In this document: in pieces, positions 1 through 7,838 of the stretch
Numbering within the stretch: the first letter of the stretch is position 1
Layout: the number at the start of each line of letters is the position of its first letter
Assembly (NCBI GenBank): GCA_902537055.1
Contig: CACAZW010000001.1
Coordinates: forward strand, 124,001-188,000
DNA: 64,000 bases
Direction: 5' to 3'
Origin: an uncultured Pelagibacteraceae bacterium
GTDB lineage: Bacteria; Pseudomonadota; Alphaproteobacteria; Pelagibacterales; Pelagibacteraceae
Notes under the pieces: model-generated
Told to the model about the DNA's origin: nothing
Databases searched by the model: none
Seen by the model: only the letters and a program-made list of their open reading frames with translations
Position numbers and translations under genes: made by a program

Positions 1-2
1 TA

Positions 3-695
3 AAGGCTGACTTATTTGATGGCTCAAGTGTTGCATTACCAATTGGTACATTTCCATACTCTGTTATCATTTTAGATAATGAACTGAATATTAAACACTA
101 CGAAACATTTATAGATACAGGCGGAAATGATGCGGACATTAGAGGATACAAGGCTGCAGGATTTTCAACTGGCAAAACTTGTTATTCACATGGAAAAACA
201 ACAACTTATACCGGATACACAACAGCTACTGTTCACGGAAAAACAATTATTTCAACTTCAGCAGGCACTGGTAGCTCGCTTGGTCTAATATGTACCGATT
301 CATTCGACCCAGAAAATCCGCCATCTGATTATGACTACACGACTGAAATTATAGATTCAATTGATGATACTTGTGATAGTTCAAATGACTGCGATACTAC
401 TTTTAGGCCTTATATTGGTTATCAGAATAGTAGTGCAATTAACGGAAGATATGCTGGAGTTTTAGTACAAAATGATCGAAGAGCTGTAGGTTCTAACAGA
501 AATAACTCTACAAGAATAGCGTATATAATGAATTTTAACAATCCAATTGAAATAACAGAGGATATAACAAATTTTGAAATGCAGTTTGATACTAAAACCT
601 CAGTAAGTATTGATTGGGATGCTGCAGCAAGTGTTACAAATGCTATAAAATTAGGTGCAGATCCTTTTCAAGTAAAATACATTGTGACTAACTAG
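3..695 (+). CDS. C-terminal part of an unrecognised, probably secreted or surface protein (5' truncated)
   Basis: An open frame runs from the window edge to a TAG at 693-695, giving about 230 residues with no start inside the window. The protein is rich in Thr, Ser, Asp, Asn and Gly, has a Thr-rich stretch near residues 62-75, and has several Cys, two of them close together in an acidic segment (TCDSSNDCD). That composition, with few Lys, suggests an exported protein, but I recognise no family. It converges on the phosphohexomutase gene, and the two stop codons overlap. It was supported by reading the frame directly. Confidence is good that it codes and low for any role. Confidence 0.6.
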   Translation, partial: KADLFDGSSVALPIGTFPYSVIILDNELNIKHYETFIDTGGNDADIRGYKAAGFSTGKTCYSHGKTTTYTGYTTATVHGKTIISTSAGTGSSLGLICTDSFDPENPPSDYDYTTEIIDSIDDTCDSSNDCDTTFRPYIGYQNSSAINGRYAGVLVQNDRRAVGSNRNNSTRIAYIMNFNNPIEITEDITNFEMQFDTKTSVSIDWDAAASVTNAIKLGADPFQVKYIVTN

Positions 696-2149
696 TCAAT
701 AGTTTGATCGTATTCTCCAACTTTACCTGTTTTTTTTAATAAATTATCGATAAACTCAAATATCTTCATCTTTCTTTTTTCAGATGTTGAACTTTCAATT
801 ACTATGACCAATGAAGGTTTATTAGAAGATGCTCTTATTAAACCCCAAGATCCATCTTCAAAAGAAAATCTTATTCCATTTACAGTTAGTATTTCTCTAA
901 TTTCTTGATCATCAATTTTAGTTTTATTTTCTTTTATTTTCTTAATTTCATCTACTAATTGTTCAACAACTTGATATTTTTCACTGTCTTTGCAAAAAGG
1001 ACCCATCGTTGGACTTTGATAAGTTATTGGTATCTCGTTAAGAATTTCGCTAATGCTTTTTTCACTTTTATTTAGTAATTTACAAACTTGGATTGCAGAA
1101 TTAATTCCATCATCATACCCAAAACCCAGAGGTTCATTAAAAAAGAAATGTCCGCTTTTTTCAAATCCAGCTAATGCTTTTTCAGCATTCACTTTTCTTT
1201 TAATATGAGAATGACCAGTTTTCCAATAAATAGTATTACAATTATTTTCTCTTAAAACTTTATCGTTGGAATAAAGCCCAGTTGATTTAACATCTACGAT
1301 AAATTTACTATTATTGTAATCTTTTGATAAATTTCTCGCAATTAAAAGTCCAATTTTGTCTGAGAATATTTCGTTACCTTTATCATCTATAACACCAACT
1401 CTATCTCCATCTCCATCAAAACCAAATCCAATATCAGCATTATTTTCTTTAACAGCCGAAGAAATTGCATGTAACATTTCTAAATCTTCAGGATTAGGAT
1501 TGTATTTTGGAAAAGTCCAATCCAAGTTACAATCAAGTTCAATTACTTCACAACCAATACTTCTTAAAATATCTGGTGCAAATATTCCTGCAGTTCCGTT
1601 ACCACATGCAACAACTGCTTTAATTTTTTTATTTAATGGGTTTTTTGTTATTAAATCATTTTTATAAATTTTCTGAAAATCATCAATTTTTTTTATATTT
1701 CCCTCCCCATTAATAAATTTTTGATTGAGAGTAATATCTTTTAGTTCTTTCATTTCTTCAGGCGCATGAGTTAATCCTTTTTTGATGCCCATTTTTACAC
1801 CTGTCCAACCATTTTCATTATGACTAGCTGTAACCATTGCAATTGCATCTGAGTTTAAATTAAATTGTGCGAAGTAAACCATAGGGGATAAGGATAATCC
1901 TATATCTTCGATATTGCATCCAGTTGAAACCAAACCTTCTTTTAATTTTTCCTTTATATGTTCGCTGTAAGATCTGTAATCTTGACCAACTATAATTCTA
2001 GGATTGTTTTTCTTTGTATGATTAATTATTTGAGTTCCAAGACCTTTGCCAAGTTGAACGATTCCATGATCATCTATGTCTTTTTCGTATACCCATCGTG
2101 CGTCATATTCCCGAAAGCCATAGGGATCAATTTTTCCTGAATTATTCAT
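692..2149 (-). CDS. manB: Phosphomannomutase/phosphoglucomutase
   Basis: Alpha-D-phosphohexomutase of 485 residues, which interconverts hexose-1- and hexose-6-phosphates to supply sugar nucleotides for envelope polysaccharide. Three hallmark sites are visible: the phosphoserine loop TASHN at residues 107-111 (S109), the metal loop DGDGD at 245-249, and the sugar-binding FEKSGH at 329-334. A C-terminal phosphate-binding RASSNKPS segment lies near residue 445. The length is normal for the bacterial PMM/PGM (AlgC/ManB) group. Specificity for mannose or glucose cannot be read from the sequence, so the symbol is a group label. Its 3' end overlaps the converging gene by 4 bp, and the start faces the nrdA promoter region. 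Confidence 0.9.
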   Translation of the reverse strand: MNNSGKIDPYGFREYDARWVYEKDIDDHGIVQLGKGLGTQIINHTKKNNPRIIVGQDYRSYSEHIKEKLKEGLVSTGCNIEDIGLSLSPMVYFAQFNLNSDAIAMVTASHNENGWTGVKMGIKKGLTHAPEEMKELKDITLNQKFINGEGNIKKIDDFQKIYKNDLITKNPLNKKIKAVVACGNGTAGIFAPDILRSIGCEVIELDCNLDWTFPKYNPNPEDLEMLHAISSAVKENNADIGFGFDGDGDRVGVIDDKGNEIFSDKIGLLIARNLSKDYNNSKFIVDVKSTGLYSNDKVLRENNCNTIYWKTGHSHIKRKVNAEKALAGFEKSGHFFFNEPLGFGYDDGINSAIQVCKLLNKSEKSISEILNEIPITYQSPTMGPFCKDSEKYQVVEQLVDEIKKIKENKTKIDDQEIREILTVNGIRFSFEDGSWGLIRASSNKPSLVIVIESSTSEKRKMKIFEFIDNLLKKTGKVGEYDQTID

Positions 2150-2223
2150 GTGGATATATGTACATTTTTTTAAAATTTTTATTGATAAATATTTAATAAG
2201 TTCTATAAATGTTCTATTGATTT

Positions 2224-2270
2224 ACAATTTATATAGTATATCAGGTAAATCTACACACTATATCTAGTTA
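2224..2270 (+). promoter_or_regulatory. Pair of NrdR-box-like sites upstream of nrdAB
   Basis: Two 16-bp sequences resemble the published NrdR box (ACACWATATATWGTGT): ACAATTTATATAGTAT at 2224-2239 and ACACTATATCTAGTTA at 2255-2270. Their starts are 31 bp apart, about three helical turns, which is the usual geometry of NrdR box pairs. They precede ribonucleotide reductase genes, the family's standard target. The match was made by eye; no nrdR gene is present in this window. Confidence 0.65.
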
Positions 2271-2285
2271 TTTACTAGATTTTTT
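2262..2285 (+). other. Hairpin with T-run in the nrdA upstream region
   Basis: ATCTAGT (2262-2268) and ACTAGAT (2274-2280) form a 7-bp stem with a 5-nt loop, followed by a run of T. The shape is that of a weak intrinsic terminator, but no plus-strand gene ends here. It overlaps the second NrdR-like box, so it may be an attenuator or an extended operator. The stem is AT-rich and weak. Confidence 0.35.
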
Positions 2286-2310
2286 AGTATAAAGATAAAA
2301 AGGGAGTTTA

Positions 2311-4248
2311 ATGAACAAAATATTGTCTCAGGCGATCAGGAAAGCTGTCTCTGATTATAAACCAGCGGAAAAAATCAGCAATAATGACAAAAGACCAGAC
2401 TTATTTTCACTAAATAACAACACAGAGTTGTTTCAAAATTCTAAAGGGATAACTATTAAAATAGATAGATCTAGAGATAATAATTTAACAGATTTTGGAA
2501 GAGCAACACTAAGCGACAGATACCTTGGAGAAAACGAGTCATTCCAAGATTTATTTGCAAGAGTTGCAAGTCATTATGCAGATGACAACTTGCACGCGCA
2601 AAGACTTTACAACTACATAAGTAATTTATGGTTTATGCCAGCAACACCAGTTTTATCAAATGGTGGGACAAAAAGAGGTTTACCAATTTCTTGTTTCTTA
2701 AATGAAGCAGGGGATAGCTTAACAGGAATATTAGATCTTTGGAGTGAAAATGTTTGGTTAGCTGCTAAAGGTGGAGGTATTGGAAGTTATTGGGGTAATT
2801 TAAGATCTATCGGAGAAAAAATTGGAAGAGTTGGAAAAACTTCAGGAATAATTCCTTTTATTAAAGTTATGGACTCTTTGACAATGGCGATCAGTCAAGG
2901 TTCTTTAAGAAGAGGATCTGCAGCTTGTTATCTTCCAATTGATCATCCGGAGATAGAAGAATTTATTGAAATGAGAAGACCAACAGGTGGTGATCCAAAC
3001 AGAAGATCATTAAATTTACACCACGGTGTTTTAGTCTCAGATGCATTTATGAGAGCTGTTGAGTTAGACGAACAATGGGCACTAAAAAGTCCAAAAGATC
3101 AATCAGTACAAGCTACTGTTTCTGCAAGAAATTTATGGATTAGATTATTGACTGCGAGAATTGAAACTGGAGAACCTTATATTGTTTTCATTGATACAGT
3201 TAATAGAATGATACCTCAACATCATAAGCTTGCCGGTTTAACTGTTAAGACATCTAACTTGTGTAGTGAAATAACTTTACCAACAGGAATTGATAAAGAG
3301 GGTAGAGATAGAACAGCAGTATGTTGTTTATCATCTTTAAATTTAGAAACTTATGATGAATGGAAAGACGATGAAAACTTTGTTCCAGACGTTATGAGAT
3401 TTTTAGATAATGTATTAACGGACTTTACTGAAAAAGCACCTGAGTCATTTAGTGATGCAGTTTATTCAGCATTAAAAGAGAGAAGTGTTGGCCTAGGTGT
3501 TATGGGACTTCATTCATTCTTCCAACAAAAAATGATTCCTTTTGAGTCAGTGATGAGTAAAGTTTGGAATAAAAAAATATTTGAAAGCATCCAAAAACAG
3601 GTTGATCAAGCTTCTAAAGATTTAGCTGATGAAAGAGGTGCATGTCCAGATGCTGCTGATTATGGTATTAATGAAAGATTTTCAAATAAAACTGCAATAG
3701 CTCCAACTGCTTCAATTTCAATTATTTGTGGTGGAACATCTCCAGGTGTTGAACCAATTGCAGCAAATAGTTTTACACATAAAACTTTGTCCGGATCATT
3801 TAATGTTAGAAATAAATATCTAAGTAAATTATTAGAGAAGCACGGTAAAAATGATGATGAAACATGGTCAAGTATCACAACCAATCAAGGCTCAGTTTCT
3901 CATCTTGATTTTTTAACACAACAAGAAAAAGACGTATTTAAAACAGCTTTTGAACTAGACCAGAAATGGATCGTGGAGTTAGGTGCAGATAGAACTCCTC
4001 ATATTTCTCAAGCACAATCAATAAATATATTTATACCTGCAGATATTCATAAAAGGGACTTACACCAAATCCATTTCCAAGCTTGGAAAAAAGGATTGAA
4101 GAGCCTTTATTACTGCAGATCTAAATCAATACAAAGAGCGGAAAACGTAAACGATGCAAATTCTACAGATGTAACTGCAAATGTTTACAAATCTAAGAAA
4201 CAAGAAAATCAACAACCAGAATATGAGGAGTGTTTATCATGTCAGTAG
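2311..4248 (+). CDS. nrdA: Ribonucleoside-diphosphate reductase class I, alpha subunit
   Basis: Catalytic subunit (645 aa) that reduces ribonucleotides to deoxyribonucleotides with NrdB. Visible family features are PATPVLSNGGT, the SCFLNEAGDS segment carrying the first active-site Cys, NLCSEI with the Asn/Cys/Glu catalytic trio, a partner Cys in AVCCLSSLNLE, PTASISIICG, the radical-transfer tyrosine pair in LKSLYYCRSKS, and a C-terminal CLSCQ redox tail. It is clearly shorter than the roughly 760-residue E. coli protein. The N-terminus enters the ten-stranded barrel region after about 60 residues, so the ATP-cone activity domain appears to be missing. The start has AAAGGGAG upstream. nrdB begins inside the last codons. 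Confidence 0.93.
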   Translation: MNKILSQAIRKAVSDYKPAEKISNNDKRPDLFSLNNNTELFQNSKGITIKIDRSRDNNLTDFGRATLSDRYLGENESFQDLFARVASHYADDNLHAQRLYNYISNLWFMPATPVLSNGGTKRGLPISCFLNEAGDSLTGILDLWSENVWLAAKGGGIGSYWGNLRSIGEKIGRVGKTSGIIPFIKVMDSLTMAISQGSLRRGSAACYLPIDHPEIEEFIEMRRPTGGDPNRRSLNLHHGVLVSDAFMRAVELDEQWALKSPKDQSVQATVSARNLWIRLLTARIETGEPYIVFIDTVNRMIPQHHKLAGLTVKTSNLCSEITLPTGIDKEGRDRTAVCCLSSLNLETYDEWKDDENFVPDVMRFLDNVLTDFTEKAPESFSDAVYSALKERSVGLGVMGLHSFFQQKMIPFESVMSKVWNKKIFESIQKQVDQASKDLADERGACPDAADYGINERFSNKTAIAPTASISIICGGTSPGVEPIAANSFTHKTLSGSFNVRNKYLSKLLEKHGKNDDETWSSITTNQGSVSHLDFLTQQEKDVFKTAFELDQKWIVELGADRTPHISQAQSINIFIPADIHKRDLHQIHFQAWKKGLKSLYYCRSKSIQRAENVNDANSTDVTANVYKSKKQENQQPEYEECLSCQ

Positions 4249-5252
4249 AAAGTCTAAAAGATGCAAAACAAAAAATTGTAGAACCAAAAAAAATGGGTTT
4301 ATTAGTTGAGAACCCAGTCTATAAACCATTCAGATACCCATGGTGTTATGATGCTTGGTTAACTCAACAAAGAATTCATTGGTTACCAGAGGAAGTTCCA
4401 CTCGGTGACGATGTTAGAGATTGGCAAAAAAATCTTTCTGAGTCTGAAAAAAACTTACTAACTCAAATTTTTAGATTTTTTACTCAAGCAGATGTTGAAG
4501 TTAATAACTGTTATTTAAGACATTATACAACTGTATTTAAACCTACAGAAGTTTTAATGATGATGACAGCATTTGCCTCTATGGAGACAGTCCATGTAGC
4601 AGCTTATTCACATCTATTAGATACAATTGGAATGCCAGAGTCTGAATATTCTGCATTCATGAAATACAAAGAGATGAAAGATAAATATGATTACATGCAA
4701 AACTTTAATGTAAATTCAAAAGAAGATATCGCAAAAACTGTTGCAGTATTTAGCGCCTTCACAGAAGGTCTTCAATTGTTTGCAAGTTTTGCAATTTTAT
4801 TAAACTTTCCAAGACATAACAAACTTAAAGGAATGGGTCAGATAGTTACTTGGTCGGTAAGAGATGAAACTCTTCATTGTAATTCTATGATTAGAATTTT
4901 TAAAGAGTTCATTAAAGAGAACCCTGAAATTTGGACTCCGAAACTTAAAAAAGAACTTTATGAAGCTTGCAGAACTATAATTGAACATGAGGATGCATTT
5001 ATTGATCTAGCTTTCGAAATGGGTCCAATGCAGGGTTTAACAGCTCAAGAAGTTAAAGATTATATAAGGTTCATTGGAAACAGAAGATTAACTCAGTTAG
5101 GTCTTGAGCCAATATATGATGTCCAGAAAAATCCATTAACATGGTTAGACACGATGTTAAATGCAGTTGAGCATATGAACTTCTTTGAAGGTAGAGCCAC
5201 TGAATATTCAAAAGCATCCACACAAGGTAACTGGATAGACGCTTTCTCCTAG
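4239..5252 (+). CDS. nrdB: Ribonucleoside-diphosphate reductase class I, beta subunit
   Basis: Radical-bearing subunit, 337 aa from the ATG at 4239. That start is preferred over an in-frame GTG at 4230 because GAGGAG at 4225-4230 sits 8 nt upstream. The gene overlaps the nrdA stop by 10 nt, implying translational coupling. All di-iron ligands expected for the family can be placed: D85, E116, H119, E176, E210 and H213, with the radical tyrosine Y123 in an ExxHxxxY arrangement. It therefore looks like a conventional tyrosyl-radical enzyme and not a radical-free variant. Confidence 0.93.
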   Translation: MSVESLKDAKQKIVEPKKMGLLVENPVYKPFRYPWCYDAWLTQQRIHWLPEEVPLGDDVRDWQKNLSESEKNLLTQIFRFFTQADVEVNNCYLRHYTTVFKPTEVLMMMTAFASMETVHVAAYSHLLDTIGMPESEYSAFMKYKEMKDKYDYMQNFNVNSKEDIAKTVAVFSAFTEGLQLFASFAILLNFPRHNKLKGMGQIVTWSVRDETLHCNSMIRIFKEFIKENPEIWTPKLKKELYEACRTIIEHEDAFIDLAFEMGPMQGLTAQEVKDYIRFIGNRRLTQLGLEPIYDVQKNPLTWLDTMLNAVEHMNFFEGRATEYSKASTQGNWIDAFS

Positions 5253-5258
5253 GATTAA

Positions 5259-5507
5259 GTGATAGTAAGTCCCTGTATAAGTATTTGTAAAACTGATCCA
5301 GTATCAGGCCTATGCTATGGATGTGGTAGATCTGATGAAGAAAAGAAAATTTGGAAAGATCCTGAAACAACAGATGATTGGAAAAATAACAATCTAAAAG
5401 AAATCGAAAACAGACTTTCAGGTTGGCAATTAGAGAGCTTTAAAATGTCCTACAAAAACAAAATTGAAAAAGGCATTTCTTTGTATAAACAAAAACAAAT
5501 TAAATAG
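5259..5507 (+). CDS. DUF1289 family small Cys-rich protein
   Basis: An 82-aa protein beginning with GTG only 6 nt after the nrdB stop. It has the DUF1289 pattern: a PCISICKTD start, then GLCYGCGR and an acidic EEKKIW segment, with four cysteines placed as a possible metal or Fe-S knuckle. The biochemical role of this family is not established. Its position right behind nrdAB suggests cotranscription, but a functional link to ribonucleotide reduction is only a guess. Confidence 0.8.
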   Translation: MIVSPCISICKTDPVSGLCYGCGRSDEEKKIWKDPETTDDWKNNNLKEIENRLSGWQLESFKMSYKNKIEKGISLYKQKQIK

Positions 5508-5552
5508 AATATATTTTATAGGTAAAGATAATTGACTAAGTAAATTTAAATT

Positions 5553-6215
5553 TTAAACTTTTTCTTTATCTTTATAGATTCCTTCTTCACTGGAAACTTT
5601 ATTCTTCTTTGTATTTAAAATATCTGCAAAACTATGATTCACATCTCTATGGCCGGCCTCATCATCTCTAATAACTTTTATAACATCTTTCAATCTAGAA
5701 TTTAATGGAAGGTTCCAATAATTTATAGCTATTTCAGGAGCTTTAATATTTTCTATTTTACCCTCTTCTATTTCATTTAGGTACTCAGTGTAGCTTATGA
5801 CCGCTTCTTCTTCAAAATACCCAACAATTCTATGAGCCGTCTTTTGTGAAATTAAATATATAAATAGATACATTAAAATAAATATAAATTGTGCAATCAT
5901 TATAATTAATCTTTCTATAAACGTAGGTTTTGCAATTTTAATAAAAGTCATTAAATGCATTCTTTCATTTGCAGCTTCATCTAATAGAATTTTAATCCAA
6001 CCTTTATCATCTTGCATTTTTCTTAAAGATTTTAAATGTAACAACATTCCTGCTACCATACCTGGAACAGCAGCTACAGTTTCTAATACAACTGCTCTAT
6101 GGCCATATTTTTTTTTAAAAAAAGTATCAGCCAAGAATCTTAAAAATTTTGTAAATGCGAAAGCAATCTTATCACTTAAATCTTGGGGTTTATGATGCCT
6201 ATTTAAATTTTCCAT
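5553..6215 (-). CDS. aox: Alternative oxidase (cyanide-insensitive ubiquinol oxidase)
   Basis: A 220-aa interfacial di-iron carboxylate oxidase that passes electrons from ubiquinol to oxygen without proton pumping. The complete ligand set of the family is present: E45 in LETVAAVPG, E84 and H87 in NERMHLMTF, a Glu in FEEEA (135-137), and E186 and H189 in DDEAGHRDVNH. Hydrophobic helices near 50-60 and 100-122 fit monotopic membrane binding. Related di-iron hydroxylases such as Coq7 lack the NERMHL and RDDEAxHRDVNH combination. It stands alone on the minus strand, divergent from the tct operon. Confidence 0.9.
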   Translation of the reverse strand: MENLNRHHKPQDLSDKIAFAFTKFLRFLADTFFKKKYGHRAVVLETVAAVPGMVAGMLLHLKSLRKMQDDKGWIKILLDEAANERMHLMTFIKIAKPTFIERLIIMIAQFIFILMYLFIYLISQKTAHRIVGYFEEEAVISYTEYLNEIEEGKIENIKAPEIAINYWNLPLNSRLKDVIKVIRDDEAGHRDVNHSFADILNTKKNKVSSEEGIYKDKEKV

Positions 6216-6251
6216 ACATTATATATGGCGATTATTTAATATTTTTAAATA

Positions 6252-6303
6252 GGTTAGTTAGACCTATCTTCTGAATCTCCAATAGGTGTGGTTAATTAGA
6301 CCT
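6252..6303 (+). promoter_or_regulatory. Two copies of a 14-bp operator-like motif upstream of tctC
   Basis: GGTTAGTTAGACCT (6252-6265) and GGTTAATTAGACCT (6290-6303) differ at one base and lie 38 bp apart. Each contains the dyad GGT-N7-ACC, a form used by GntR/FadR-type regulators. They occupy the aox-tctC intergenic region and could serve either gene. The regulator is unknown and not encoded in this window. Confidence 0.55.
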
Positions 6304-6331
6304 TGTATTAAGAAGTTCACTTTGGTTTAAT
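6303..6331 (+). promoter_or_regulatory. Candidate tctC promoter
   Basis: TTGTAT at 6303-6308 and TTTAAT at 6326-6331 are separated by 17 bp. The second 14-bp operator-like repeat abuts the -35 element. Matches to consensus are partial. Confidence 0.4.
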
Positions 6332-6357
6332 TCTTTATTAACTTAAGAGAGGAAATA

Positions 6358-7329
6358 ATGAAAAAAATGTTTAATTTGCTTCTAAGTGCAATATTAGTAG
6401 TAACTTCATTTATTGGATTAGGGAATATAGCTGTCGCTGATGGCCATGGCTTTCCTTCAAAACCTATTGAAGTTGTAACACATGCTGGATTAGGCGGTGG
6501 TACAGATACAACTGCAAGAATGTTGCTTATTAGAACAAGAAAAAATTTAAAAAATAATGCTTACATCACCCCAAAAAAAGGAGACAGTGGTAACAAAGCT
6601 ATGGCTTATGTTAAATCAAAGCCAAGAGACGGCCATACTGTCTTAGCAATTACTCCAACACATTTATTTAGAATGGCCAGAGGAAACGCTGAATTAAAAA
6701 TTGATGACTTCGTAGGTGTTGCAAGAACAACAGTTGATCCAATAGTGATATTTGTTAATGCAAAAAGCCCTTACAAAACAATTGAGGATTTGATAAAAGC
6801 CGGTAACAAAAAGCCAATTAAGTATGGTGGAACAAATGTTGGAAGTGTTGACCACATTTCAGGTTTAATTTTTGCAAGAGAAGCAAAAACAAAAATTGCT
6901 TTTGTACCATTCGAAGGTGGTGGAGCTATAATGACTAGTTTGGTTGGAAATCAAATTGAGGCTGCTGGATTAAACTTAGACGAAGGTAAAGATCAATTAG
7001 ATGCAGGTGAATTAAGAGTATTAGCTGTAATGTCTGATCAAAGAATGTCAGCTTTACCAGATACTCCTACGTTAAAAGAGAAGGGAATCAACGCATCATT
7101 CGCTACTGTTAGAGGTGTAGTTGTTCTTAAGGGAACACCACAAGAAACTATTGATACCCTTGAAAAGGGTTTCTTAAAAGCTATGAAGCATCCAGTTTAT
7201 CAAAATTACCTACAAGGTGCTGGATTAGACTCGTCTAGTGTTGCGGGAGCTGCAGCATGGGATGCAGAAATTAAATCTATTTATAAAGAAGCACGTGCTG
7301 CTTTGGTAAGTTTAGGTTTAGCTAAATAA
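6358..7329 (+). CDS. tctC: TctC-family tripartite tricarboxylate transporter, periplasmic binding protein
   Basis: A 323-aa solute receptor of the TTT transporter family. The N-terminus is a clear signal peptide: MKK, a hydrophobic core, and likely cleavage after AVA near residue 27. The mature protein opens with the family pattern FPSKPIEVVTHAGLGGGTD and contains the typical PFEGGG segment and the DTPTLKE motif near residue 238. AGAGGAA lies just before the start. It leads the tctC-tctB-tctA-MmgE/PrpD gene set. The ligand is probably a carboxylate, but TctC proteins are diverse and the ligand cannot be fixed from sequence. Confidence 0.92.
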   Translation: MKKMFNLLLSAILVVTSFIGLGNIAVADGHGFPSKPIEVVTHAGLGGGTDTTARMLLIRTRKNLKNNAYITPKKGDSGNKAMAYVKSKPRDGHTVLAITPTHLFRMARGNAELKIDDFVGVARTTVDPIVIFVNAKSPYKTIEDLIKAGNKKPIKYGGTNVGSVDHISGLIFAREAKTKIAFVPFEGGGAIMTSLVGNQIEAAGLNLDEGKDQLDAGELRVLAVMSDQRMSALPDTPTLKEKGINASFATVRGVVVLKGTPQETIDTLEKGFLKAMKHPVYQNYLQGAGLDSSSVAGAAAWDAEIKSIYKEARAALVSLGLAK

Positions 7330-7341
7330 TTTCAAAAAAAT

Positions 7342-7363
7342 AACGGGGGAGCAGTCCCCCGTT
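7342..7363 (+). other. Perfect 9-bp GC-rich hairpin between tctC and tctB
   Basis: AACGGGGGA (7342-7350) pairs perfectly with TCCCCCGTT (7355-7363) around a GCAG loop. No T-run follows, so it is not a full intrinsic terminator. Its place right after the binding-protein gene suggests partial termination or protection of the tctC mRNA 3' end, which would give more receptor than membrane subunits. Confidence 0.7.
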
Positions 7364-7373
7364 AGTCACCATA

Positions 7374-7838
7374 ATGATAAAAGATATAAAAATTCTTAGT
7401 GTAATAATTATAATCTCCGCAGCTTTATTTGCTTATACTTTCACTTTTGATGAAGTACCAGAAATATTGGCTCAAGGAATGCAGCCCACTATGATGCCAA
7501 GATTAATTTTTTCATTAATAATTTTTCTTTCTATTTTTCAGTTAATACAAAATAAAAAAATAAAATCTGATACTAAAGAAATGATAAGAAGAAATGCTTT
7601 TGTAACATTTGCATATACCTTATTTATTGTTTTGATTGCAGATAAATTAGGATTTTTGATATCTATCTTTTTATATACACTGTTAATGCCAATTTTGTGG
7701 CAAAGGAAAGATTATATAAAAATATTTTTTTATTCTCTTGTAATATCAATATTTGTATTTGTTTTTTTTACATTAGTTCTACAACTAAAATTTCCACAAG
7801 GAATTCTTGAGGAATTTATTATAAGGAATTTCTACTAA
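7374..7838 (+). CDS. tctB: TctB-family small membrane subunit of the tricarboxylate transporter
   Basis: A 154-aa integral membrane protein with about four hydrophobic helices (roughly 7-25, 39-55, 75-98 and 113-138). Size and topology match the poorly conserved TctB subunit. Identification rests mainly on its place between tctC and tctA and on the helix pattern. Its stop overlaps the tctA start by one base (TAATG). Confidence 0.82.
   Translation: MIKDIKILSVIIIISAALFAYTFTFDEVPEILAQGMQPTMMPRLIFSLIIFLSIFQLIQNKKIKSDTKEMIRRNAFVTFAYTLFIVLIADKLGFLISIFLYTLLMPILWQRKDYIKIFFYSLVISIFVFVFFTLVLQLKFPQGILEEFIIRNFY

Noticed and set aside
2224-2285. CTAG hairpin before nrdA as a relative of the cassette CTAG repeats
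   Set aside because: Here the CTAG units are inverted, not 11-bp direct repeats, and no tRNA fragment is nearby.
7342-7363. Rho-independent terminator after tctC
   Set aside because: The stem is strong but no T-run follows and tctB begins 11 nt later; called a hairpin instead.
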